64,000 bases of DNA. Origin: Salegentibacter maritimus (GTDB lineage Bacteria; Bacteroidota; Bacteroidia; Flavobacteriales; Flavobacteriaceae). A program made the position numbers and the translations under genes. Below are positions 9,273-17,037 of the stretch, piece after piece. The notes under the pieces are model-generated. The model was not told the DNA's origin. It saw nothing but the letters and a program-made list of their open reading frames with translations, and made no database searches. The stretch covers positions 107,572 to 171,571 of the forward strand of contig NZ_JAEHOK010000009.1 of the NCBI RefSeq assembly GCF_016236915.1, given 5' to 3'. How positions within the stretch are numbered: position 1 is the stretch's first letter; the number at the start of each line of letters is the position of its first letter.

Positions 9273-12269
9273 TTAAAATTTCACATTAAGTCCAAGCATA
9301 AATTTCCTTGTCATTGGATACACCCCAGGTCCGGTAGAGCCCAGAACAGCGCCGTTATTTGCCGGAATCTCGGGGTCTACACCAGAATAGTCGGTAATCA
9401 CAAATAGGTTTTCACCGGCTAGTGAAAGTCGCAGGTTGTCAATGTTATATTTACTTAGATCAAAATTGTACCCCAGCGTCAACGAACGTAGCTTTAAGAA
9501 ATCACTTTTTTCCAGGTAACGGGTAGAAGTAGCATTTCCTTTGTCCTGGTTGTTATATCTAGCTACGGGGTGGGTAGCGATATCACCGGGTTTTTCCCAG
9601 CGACTCCAACCTGGTTGTAATTTCATTTGGTTACGATCTGTATAGGTTCCGTCTGAGTCATACTCCTGTCTGGAATAATTATAGATTTGTCCTCCAATTG
9701 AATAACCAAAAACAGCATTCAGGTCAAATTGTTTGTAATTTAAGCTTGTAGAGAACCCTCCAAAGATATCTGGAGATACTTTTCCGGTTTTTTCGAATGT
9801 AGCTTCCGAGTAATTAGAGGTGGTGGTTCTTGAGATTTCATTCCCATCGCTGTCCCTATCTACTATATACCACATAGGTAAACCATTTTCAGGGTTTACT
9901 CCGGCCCATTCCTTTAGGTAATAGGTGTCTACCGGGCGTCCGGGTTCTAACATTCTTTGTGCAGATCCTGCAATTCCCAAGCCATCACCAACAATAATTG
10001 GCCTAACGACATAGTTTCCATTGGCATCTTTAGTTTTATAAAGTTTGGTAAGCTTGTTTACGTTATGCCCTAAGTTTACATCTATGCTCCAGGTAAGGTC
10101 CTGGTTACGAATAATATCTCCACCAATGGCAAGTTCAATTCCTTTATTTTGCATCTCACCAATATTCTGCCAGATGCTGGTTACCCCGGTTAAACCACTA
10201 ATTGGAACCCTGTATAAAATGTTTTCGGTATTTTTTTCGTAATAATCAAAAGTAAGCCTTGCACGATTATCAAATAGGCTCGCGTCAATTCCCGCACCGC
10301 TAGTATAGGTCTTTTCCCAGGTTAGGTTTTCGTTTCCTATTTGGCTAATTAAAGCCCCAGGATTACCATTGTAGCTTGCACCACTTGAAACAGCATAAAG
10401 GTCATATTGTGGGTATAGGGAACTCGGGCGATTTCCTACCGAACCGTATGATGCACGTAGTTTTAGTGCATTTACCCAATCGGTTTTAAACCAGTTTTCG
10501 TTATGTATATTCCACCCACCACTAAGTGAGAAAAAGTTCCCATACTTGGCATTGTCACCAAAGTTTGAAGCACCATCCCTACGGAAAGAAACCTGCCCCA
10601 GGTATTTATTATCATAATCATAATTAGCATTGAAAAGTACCGATTGTACAGCCCATTCACTAATACCACCTTTTGTACGTTCAGGTTTAGCTACTACATC
10701 AAGTACTTCAAATCCCGGGATAAACCCGGTGCCATACGCATCTAAAGTTTCACTACGATAGTCGTTATATTCATAAGCTAGGATTCCATTAAAATCATGT
10801 TTCCCCCAGTTTTTATTGAATCGTAATATTTGGTTAGTATATTGGCGTGTGTATTCAGATCGGTAGTCGGTTATTCTACCATTTACACTTTCACCGGCAC
10901 TGGAGCGAGGATCAAAATAGCTTTTCGCCTTATAGTGATTATATCTAATGTTGTTTACTGAAGAAAAAGTAAGCCAGTCGGTTAGCTCTATGTCAAAATC
11001 CAAATTCCCCATAAACTCATAGTTTTTATTGGAAGAGTGGTTCCATTGAAGGTCGTATAGGTAGTTAGTGCTGGCACTGTTTACCCAACTACTGGAACGA
11101 TGTGGTACAAGGTTACCATCCTCATCGTACGGGCTATCCCATGGTAAATTAGAATACATGGCCGTGGTAGAATATTGCCTATCCTGAACATCGCGAAGCG
11201 AACCATTTATAGATGGTTTTATTTTTAACCAATCTGTTGGTCTATATTCTGTTTTAAAGCGAAAATTATATCGGGTATAATCAAAACCTTTTACGGCTCC
11301 CTGCTCATCATATAGCCCCACTGAAGCATACGACCTTAGAGTTTCACTACCGCCTTGTATAGAAACATTGTAATTTTGGGTAAAGCCACTTCGGGTAGCT
11401 ACATCCCACCAGTCGAAATTACTATTTCTTAAATCAGAATTCCAACGCGGAAACGAGATTTCGTCGGCATTGGTAAACGAAGCATAATAGTCATATAGTT
11501 CAGCCCCGTTCATCATTTCCAGGTTCCCGTTATTAAGCTCGTTGATACCTGTTTTTGAAGAAAAACTAATAGTAGTTTCCCCCGGTTTTGCATTTTTAGT
11601 AGTTACCACAATAACTCCGTTGGCTCCTTGAGAACCATAAATTGAGGTAGAAGCGGCATCTTTTAAAATCGTCATGGTCTCAATGTCGTCCGGATTTAAT
11701 TCCCCTGGTCCTGAGCCAACAATTACACCATCAATAACCCACAACGGGCTTGTAGTTCCGCTTAAGGTAGCCTGACCTCTAATTACAACACTACCTTTAG
11801 AACCCGGTTGTCCAGAACCCGGTGCTACAAATACCCCTGGAGCTTTTCCGTTAAGCATATTCTCAACTGAAGGAGTGGTAACATCTCTTAAATCGTCACC
11901 TTCAACAGTTTGTAAAGCACCTGTTAAACTTTCTCTTTTCTGGGCACCGTACCCAACAACCACCACTTCATCTAAAGCAGCGGCATCCTGCTCTAAAACA
12001 ATGTCTAGCTTAGATTGTCCATTCACTTGCACTTCTTTTGTAGCATAGCCCATATAACTAACTACTAATACGGCATCACTGGGTGCATTAATGGTATAGT
12101 TTCCGTCAAAATCGGTCATAGTACCATTATTGGTCCCTTTTTCTACAATGTTAACGCCGGGAAGCGTCATGCCTTTTTCTGAAACAGTCCCTGTAATTTC
12201 AATTGTTTCCTGCCCCAGCATTATGTAAGGCAAAAACATTACAATGAATGCTAAAAGTGTTTTTTTCAT
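9273..12269 (-). CDS. SusC-family TonB-dependent transporter (pair 2)
   Basis: 998 residues. Signal peptide 1-19 (ending I-M-L-G-Q), beta-sandwich domain about 22-95, L-D-E-V-V-V-V-G-Y-G at 99-108, plug with I-L-K-D-A-A-S-T-S-I-Y-G, and a barrel ending G-L-N-V-K-F. It imports oligosaccharides with the SusD at 7552-9261. The first 111 residues are closely similar to SusC 1 (4136-7141) but the plug and barrel are not, the pattern expected if the promoter plus N-terminal domain had been copied or exchanged between genes. The palindrome and the 37-bp block lie upstream, so the two pairs are probably controlled by the same factor. Confidence 0.95.
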   Translation of the reverse strand: MKKTLLAFIVMFLPYIMLGQETIEITGTVSEKGMTLPGVNIVEKGTNNGTMTDFDGNYTINAPSDAVLVVSYMGYATKEVQVNGQSKLDIVLEQDAAALDEVVVVGYGAQKRESLTGALQTVEGDDLRDVTTPSVENMLNGKAPGVFVAPGSGQPGSKGSVVIRGQATLSGTTSPLWVIDGVIVGSGPGELNPDDIETMTILKDAASTSIYGSQGANGVIVVTTKNAKPGETTISFSSKTGINELNNGNLEMMNGAELYDYYASFTNADEISFPRWNSDLRNSNFDWWDVATRSGFTQNYNVSIQGGSETLRSYASVGLYDEQGAVKGFDYTRYNFRFKTEYRPTDWLKIKPSINGSLRDVQDRQYSTTAMYSNLPWDSPYDEDGNLVPHRSSSWVNSASTNYLYDLQWNHSSNKNYEFMGNLDFDIELTDWLTFSSVNNIRYNHYKAKSYFDPRSSAGESVNGRITDYRSEYTRQYTNQILRFNKNWGKHDFNGILAYEYNDYRSETLDAYGTGFIPGFEVLDVVAKPERTKGGISEWAVQSVLFNANYDYDNKYLGQVSFRRDGASNFGDNAKYGNFFSLSGGWNIHNENWFKTDWVNALKLRASYGSVGNRPSSLYPQYDLYAVSSGASYNGNPGALISQIGNENLTWEKTYTSGAGIDASLFDNRARLTFDYYEKNTENILYRVPISGLTGVTSIWQNIGEMQNKGIELAIGGDIIRNQDLTWSIDVNLGHNVNKLTKLYKTKDANGNYVVRPIIVGDGLGIAGSAQRMLEPGRPVDTYYLKEWAGVNPENGLPMWYIVDRDSDGNEISRTTTSNYSEATFEKTGKVSPDIFGGFSTSLNYKQFDLNAVFGYSIGGQIYNYSRQEYDSDGTYTDRNQMKLQPGWSRWEKPGDIATHPVARYNNQDKGNATSTRYLEKSDFLKLRSLTLGYNFDLSKYNIDNLRLSLAGENLFVITDYSGVDPEIPANNGAVLGSTGPGVYPMTRKFMLGLNVKF

Positions 12270-12307
12270 AAACGTTTTTAGTTATTATTTAATGATTAAT
12301 TGATAAA

Positions 12308-12328
12308 ATGAAAATTTTTAACTTTCAT
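12308..12328 (-). promoter_or_regulatory. ATGAAA...TTTCAT palindrome upstream of susC 2
   Basis: A 21-bp inverted repeat lies 39-59 bases before the start of susC 2. It corresponds in place and centre to 7189-7208 before susC 1, with the C-G pair of the arm replaced by a T-A pair, a compensatory change that keeps the symmetry. Confidence 0.5.
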
Positions 12329-12331
12329 ATG

Positions 12332-12368
12332 GTTTGCAATTTTATACGTTTTATTTACTTATCCAAAA
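12332..12368 (-). promoter_or_regulatory. 37-bp conserved block upstream of susC 2
   Basis: This is the partner of 7212-7248, with 34 of 37 positions identical by eye and the three differences near the middle. It occupies the same place relative to the palindrome and start codon. Confidence 0.6.
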
Positions 12369-12641
12369 GTTAACTTAAAATATGTTGTTTTTTAACATTA
12401 AGGTATCTTGAATTAAATAATCATTGGTAGTGTTTTAAGCACTTAATTTTGTTGGTATCGTACTTTTAGGAATGTGATTTTAAGCTTTGAATATGCAAAG
12501 TAGTTATATTCAGATTTGAAGATATTTAGCTTTTGAAGATAGTAGTGTTTAAAGCTTTAAAATGATAGATTTTTTGAAAGCTTTAATTATTTATATTGAA
12601 AGTAATTTCTTATAAAATTACACCTGATGATTATAGTGTAA

Positions 12642-12679
12642 AAAATGGGAGAGATCATAATGTAGATCTCTCACATTTT
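12642..12679 (-). terminator. Terminator after sulfatase gene at 12718
   Basis: Arms 12649-12656 and 12665-12672 pair over 8 bp (GAGAGATC), and after one mismatch the flanking AAAATG/CATTTT bases extend the stem, giving a U-run on the minus strand. It lies about 40 bases after the sulfatase stop and probably ends the 12.7-30.7 kb transcript. Confidence 0.75.
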
Positions 12680-12717
12680 AATTGGCACGGCCAAAGGCTG
12701 TAATACCCCGAGGTAGT

Positions 12718-14295
12718 TTACTCGGAAAGTAATCCGTTTTCGATGGCCGGAATCTGAAACCGTTCTACTTCGGCATTTTGGTGTGCTTCTTTAAAAATAT
12801 CGGCTGCTTTTTGTATAATTTCAGGATGGAGATCAGCCAGGTTAGTGGTTTCAGCAGGATCTTCCTCTAAATTATATAGCTCCAGGGTAGGTTCTTCATT
12901 GTTATTGAGGTTTTTTCTAATCACCTTCCAATCATTTATTCGTATCGCAACTTGCCCGCCATATTCAGGAAATTCCCAAAACAGAAATTCGTGTTCTTCC
13001 TGTAGATCTTTTTCTCCCAGCAGTGTAGGTAGAAAACTAATACCATCTGTATCCTTTGGTTTAGGGAAACCGGTGAGATCTGCAAGGGTAGCCAGTACAT
13101 CGTATTGAGCTGAAATATGATCTGTTTTTGTTCCCGGTTTAATATGTCCTGGCCAGGAAGCTATCATAGGTACACGAATACCTCCTTCATTAACAAAACC
13201 TTTTCCGTAGCCGTATTTGCTTTTAAAAGGTTTGGCACTGTTAAACCAGGGGGAGTCTGAACCGCCATTAAAAGTGGGGCCATTATCGGAAGTGAAAATG
13301 ATCATTGTGTTTTCGTAAATACCTTCTTCTTTTAATTGGTCTACTAGTTTACCAACATTTTCATCTAAATAAGAAACCATAGCCGCATAGGTGGCACGCG
13401 GATAACGAACCGGGAAATACCCTTTCTCTCCAAGATATGGTTTTTCATCCCCAAATTTTTCAATATAATAATCTACCCAGCGTTTTGGTGCCTGAAGGGG
13501 AGCGTGAGGGATGGGAGTAGCCCAATAGAAAAAGAAAGGTTTGTCTTTATTTTCGCTAATAAAACTACTCATAGCATCATATATTAAATCCGGGGTATAC
13601 TCATTTAGACTGTAGTTTTTATAACTATTTGGATCTAGTGGATTGGCTCCCACCGGCAGTTTAGTATTGGGTGCAATGGTATCGTTATTTAGGTGAACGC
13701 GGTTTTCATTTTTGTACAGGTGAACCGGGTAGTAGGTATGCGCCTGACGCTGGTCGTTATATCCGTAGAAAAAATCAAAGCCCATTTTTGTGGGGATAGA
13801 ATTTGTGTGTGGGGCACCTAATCCCCATTTCCCTGCTATTCCGGTGCGGTAGCCTTCTTTTTGCAGTAATTTGGGAAACAAAACAGTATTCTCCGGAACT
13901 GGGCGTTGGCCTTCCAGGGTAGAGTCCTGGATCACCGCTCTATAATCCCAGACTTTACCACGCTCCCTCCATTCGTCATTTCCACGTATATAAGCATTTC
14001 CCGAGTGTTTTCCTGTAAGTAACATATAGCGTGCAGGGGCACAAACCGGGGCGCTGGTATAATGTTGGGTAAACATCATCCCGTTTTTAGCCAGGGCATC
14101 TATGTTTGGGGTTTCAATTTTTTCCTGTCCATAAATACCTAACTCGCCATAACCAAGATCATCTGCCAGGATATAAATAATATTGGGTTTAGTATCTTTA
14201 TTTTCTTTATCGCTCTTTTTTTCTTGCTTGTTGTCACAGGAAAAAAAGCTAAGAATTATAAGAGGCAGAATACCGGCTTTACGAAGTAGCTTCAT
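12718..14295 (-). CDS. Secreted type I (formylglycine) sulfatase
   Basis: 525 residues. Lipoprotein-like signal with Cys20 (S-F-F-S-C), metal-binding Asp pair at 45-46 (L-A-D-D-L-G-Y-G), and the formylglycine motif C-A-P-A-R at 85-89 followed by L-L-T-G-K-H. The T-S-D-N-G-P motif near residue 336 completes the alkaline-phosphatase-superfamily site. Sulfatases of family S1 hydrolyse sulfate esters on sugars after a maturase has converted the Cys to formylglycine. Cys rather than Ser in the motif fits both FGE and anSME maturation. It is the last gene of the GH123/PhoD/GH95 group, 85 bases after the EEP gene. Which sugar position it desulfates cannot be told from sequence by eye; sulfated GalNAc, GlcNAc or Gal are candidates from context. 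Confidence 0.93.
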   Translation of the reverse strand: MKLLRKAGILPLIILSFFSCDNKQEKKSDKENKDTKPNIIYILADDLGYGELGIYGQEKIETPNIDALAKNGMMFTQHYTSAPVCAPARYMLLTGKHSGNAYIRGNDEWRERGKVWDYRAVIQDSTLEGQRPVPENTVLFPKLLQKEGYRTGIAGKWGLGAPHTNSIPTKMGFDFFYGYNDQRQAHTYYPVHLYKNENRVHLNNDTIAPNTKLPVGANPLDPNSYKNYSLNEYTPDLIYDAMSSFISENKDKPFFFYWATPIPHAPLQAPKRWVDYYIEKFGDEKPYLGEKGYFPVRYPRATYAAMVSYLDENVGKLVDQLKEEGIYENTMIIFTSDNGPTFNGGSDSPWFNSAKPFKSKYGYGKGFVNEGGIRVPMIASWPGHIKPGTKTDHISAQYDVLATLADLTGFPKPKDTDGISFLPTLLGEKDLQEEHEFLFWEFPEYGGQVAIRINDWKVIRKNLNNNEEPTLELYNLEEDPAETTNLADLHPEIIQKAADIFKEAHQNAEVERFQIPAIENGLLSE

Positions 14296-14380
14296 ATTTG
14301 GGATTTTATGATTTAATGGTTGCCAATTAAATGAAATTGGAATTTAAATATTAAAAAAATCGATTCGGCTTTATATATAA

Positions 14381-15178
14381 TTAGGGTTTTAGCAGCTTTA
14401 AAACGCTTAATACCGCATTATGATCGGATGCAATGCTATCCTGAATTACTTTGGTTTCAACAAGCTCCCAGCTATTTTTCGGGTAAAACATAACATAATC
14501 AATTTTTATATTTGGCTTGTTTGAAGGATAGGTGGGTATAGCACTTTTTTTATCGTAAGAGGCCTGCCACTTTTCTTCCAATAAATTTATGGTTGGGCTT
14601 CCAGGTATGTCGTTCAAATCGCCTGCGAGTACTGCTGGGTACTCCAGTTTATCGGTTAGCTTATGGATGGCCCGGGCTTGTTTTAGCCTGTCTTTACCTG
14701 CTTCCAAATGGTCAAAATGGGTGGCAATAAACTGTATGGTGTCTCCGGTAGTTGTTACCAGAGTGGCAAGTCCCGCCGCCTTTGGTTCGTTTTGAGGTGC
14801 ATGGGGCAGACTTACATTTTCGGTTTTAATAAATGAAGTGCGGGACAACAGCCCTTCCCCGTATTCACCGCCATCATAATCCATTGCTTTTATAAATACA
14901 GGAGTTAATCCTGTTTTAACGGCAAGCTCGCTAAGGATATCCCTTTTGTTTACCCTGTTGGTTTTAAAGTCTACTTCCTGCAAGGCAACAAGATCTGGAT
15001 TTGTTTTTTTGATTAAATCGGCAATAATATCCAGATCAAAATTCCCGTTGGTATTGGCACCGTGAAGAATGTTATAGGTAAGTACGCGAACTTCGGTACT
15101 TTTTTCCTTCTGTGCAGTTCCATTAACTACACTAAACAAGCATAAAGCCAGGCTTAAAAATAAAATTTTAATTTTCAT
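14381..15178 (-). CDS. Secreted endonuclease/exonuclease/phosphatase-fold phosphodiesterase
   Basis: 265 residues with a signal peptide (about 1-22, ending N-G-T-A-Q). The EEP/DNase I-like fold is shown by T-Y-N-I-L-H (Asn36), L-Q-E-V-D (Glu68), T-H-F-D-H (His154, Asp156), G-D-L-N-D (Asp187, Asn189) and S-D-H-N-A (Asp252, His253), the full metal and catalytic set. Secreted members of this superfamily include sphingomyelinases and other phosphodiesterases as well as nucleases. It is 11 bases downstream of the GH123 gene and in the same transcript as a PhoD-like phosphatase, which hints at a phosphate-bearing substrate such as a phosphoglycan, a GPI anchor or a sphingolipid rather than DNA (inference). 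Confidence 0.85.
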   Translation of the reverse strand: MKIKILFLSLALCLFSVVNGTAQKEKSTEVRVLTYNILHGANTNGNFDLDIIADLIKKTNPDLVALQEVDFKTNRVNKRDILSELAVKTGLTPVFIKAMDYDGGEYGEGLLSRTSFIKTENVSLPHAPQNEPKAAGLATLVTTTGDTIQFIATHFDHLEAGKDRLKQARAIHKLTDKLEYPAVLAGDLNDIPGSPTINLLEEKWQASYDKKSAIPTYPSNKPNIKIDYVMFYPKNSWELVETKVIQDSIASDHNAVLSVLKLLKP

Positions 15179-15189
15179 GGAATATGATT

Positions 15190-17001
15190 TTACAGAGAAT
15201 TAAATTTTTTCCGGGCCTGTTTTATAATTTCTGAAGCTGATGCCGTTTCAAGATGCTCTAAAGTAAATTGAGATTCGATCTCTTCAAGTTTTTTTAAGGC
15301 CGCTATATTGTTGTTCTTTTTAAACTCATCTCTAAGAATCTGTAGTTTTTCAAAAGACTGAATTCCCGCCAGTAGTTTTTCAAATCGCAAAGAACTTCTT
15401 CCTTCAGGGTAAATAAAATAGGTATCCCCGGCGGCCCAGGTAGTAAACCTGCTGTCTAGTAGTGGTTCTAATACCCAGCTATTATAAGCCCAACGTAAGA
15501 ATCCATCTAAATTACTGGCCGATGCATACCAGGCGTACCATTCGGTTTCAGCGGGGCCGCTAAAAGTAAAACTGTTAGGTGCGGTATGACTGCAACTTGT
15601 ATAAAAGGTTGAAATTTTGCCCGATTCCTTTCTTTGTTTCAAAACTTCGGGGGCAAAACTGCTTTCCATACTAAGGCAATAATCATCTACATAAGGATAT
15701 AGTTCAGGATGTTTTGCACCTGCAAAAGAGATTTTAAAATTTTTATCGGCTTTATGAATCACTTTAATAGTTTCCTGCATGGTTTCCATAGGGCGTTCGT
15801 CCATAGCGATATAGGTTTTTTCAAACCAGCCTTTTTGTTTTAAATGCTTTGAAAAAGAAGATAACATGGCTACCCAAACTTCTTCATACAGTTCCTCACC
15901 GGGTTGGGTCTCCAGATATTGGGTTTTATTGGAAGCTTCATCAAAATAAGCAAAGGTAAGTTTCCAGGGAATCATGGTATAAGCATTAATTTGTTTGGTT
16001 ACACCAAGATTCATCATAAACTCCACCCATTTATCAAACACATCAAAATTAAACTCCCATTCCCCATTCATTTTTTTGGTCCAGCGCACCATAGAATTAA
16101 AAGGATCGTGGGTTTGGCCATCCCAGGGACGGTCAATAATACTGGCGGTTATAGATTTACCTCCTGCATTGGCATAAGGAGTCATTTCTTTTTTAAGGGC
16201 ATCAAAATGTGCCTTACTCCATAAATTGGTTTGATAATAGCGCGCTACTGCATAGGGGTTCTGCCAAAGATCTAAATGAAAATTCCAATCTTTAGGTTTG
16301 GGCAACACGCGCTCACTTACATTTATTGAAATTGGAAGTTTTTGAATTGTTTTTGATGCAGAGCGTATTTTTATAGTTCCGGAATACAAACCGGGACTTA
16401 CATTTTCCGGTACTTTTATAGACAGCCACCCCGGTCTGCTAGTATTTTTCTCTACTTCTAAATTAGGGTTTATATGATCTATCACATCAGCTACAAGGGT
16501 AGAATCGAAGTTGGCGGGATTTCGATGTCCGCAGGCTCCTTTTCTGTCTTTATTAAGTTCATCGGTTAAAACATAGCGTACAAATGCGCTTTCAATATTA
16601 TCTTTTGAAATACGGCTTTTTGTCGATTTATGTTGTAAATCTGAAAGTTCTACTGAAATATCCAGATCTTTTTTTCCGGCAGAAACAACCCATTGTGCAG
16701 AAACCTTCTCGCCTCTCCAGGCTTGTAGCTCTATTTTTTTGGAAAGTGTATTTTTTGAAACAGGCTCTTCTTTTTTATAACGTTTATTGGTATCTCCCCA
16801 GCCAACTATGGTTTTATTGTTTTTTTTCCATTCCTGAAGTGGAGTAGAGGTAGGGTTGTCTAATTCGATATAAGAACCTAAGGGGAATTTTTTCTGTCCG
16901 GTATTTTGACCTGAGTGGGTAACACCTTCCGGCACCTGGGAAAACAAGCTTCCTGATAGGAAAATAAAGCTCAGTAAAAAGACAGGTTTTAATGATTTCA
17001 T
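15190..17001 (-). CDS. GH123 beta-N-acetylgalactosaminidase
   Basis: 603 residues with a signal peptide (1-21). An N-terminal beta-sandwich (about 80-230) precedes a TIM barrel of the DUF4091/GH123 type (about 235-570). The catalytic Asp-Glu pair is visible at 401-402 in I-A-M-D-E-R-P, as expected for substrate-assisted catalysis in which Asp orients the acetamido group and Glu is the acid. Known GH123 enzymes release terminal beta-GalNAc from glycosphingolipids and related oligosaccharides. Neighbours in the same direction are a PhoD-like phosphatase (36 bases upstream) and an EEP phosphodiesterase (11 bases downstream). The length fits the family. Product: free GalNAc, which the operon at 42-49 kb could catabolise. 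Confidence 0.88.
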   Translation of the reverse strand: MKSLKPVFLLSFIFLSGSLFSQVPEGVTHSGQNTGQKKFPLGSYIELDNPTSTPLQEWKKNNKTIVGWGDTNKRYKKEEPVSKNTLSKKIELQAWRGEKVSAQWVVSAGKKDLDISVELSDLQHKSTKSRISKDNIESAFVRYVLTDELNKDRKGACGHRNPANFDSTLVADVIDHINPNLEVEKNTSRPGWLSIKVPENVSPGLYSGTIKIRSASKTIQKLPISINVSERVLPKPKDWNFHLDLWQNPYAVARYYQTNLWSKAHFDALKKEMTPYANAGGKSITASIIDRPWDGQTHDPFNSMVRWTKKMNGEWEFNFDVFDKWVEFMMNLGVTKQINAYTMIPWKLTFAYFDEASNKTQYLETQPGEELYEEVWVAMLSSFSKHLKQKGWFEKTYIAMDERPMETMQETIKVIHKADKNFKISFAGAKHPELYPYVDDYCLSMESSFAPEVLKQRKESGKISTFYTSCSHTAPNSFTFSGPAETEWYAWYASASNLDGFLRWAYNSWVLEPLLDSRFTTWAAGDTYFIYPEGRSSLRFEKLLAGIQSFEKLQILRDEFKKNNNIAALKKLEEIESQFTLEHLETASASEIIKQARKKFNSL

Positions 17002-17037
17002 GCTTAATTTTTTTAATATGCTAAGTTTTAGCCTAAT

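Larger units (their letters stand above)
12270..12717 (-). other. Noncoding region upstream of susC 2
   Basis: No gene seen. It contains the susC 2 palindrome (12308-12328) and conserved block (12332-12368), and near its far end the hairpin terminator of the sulfatase gene (12642-12679). The middle part, about 12380-12600, is A/T-rich without recognisable signals. Confidence 0.6.

Noticed and set aside
7142..12717. Repeated A/T-rich palindromes as a CRISPR array
   Set aside because: Only single copies far apart, no regular repeat-spacer spacing and no cas genes.
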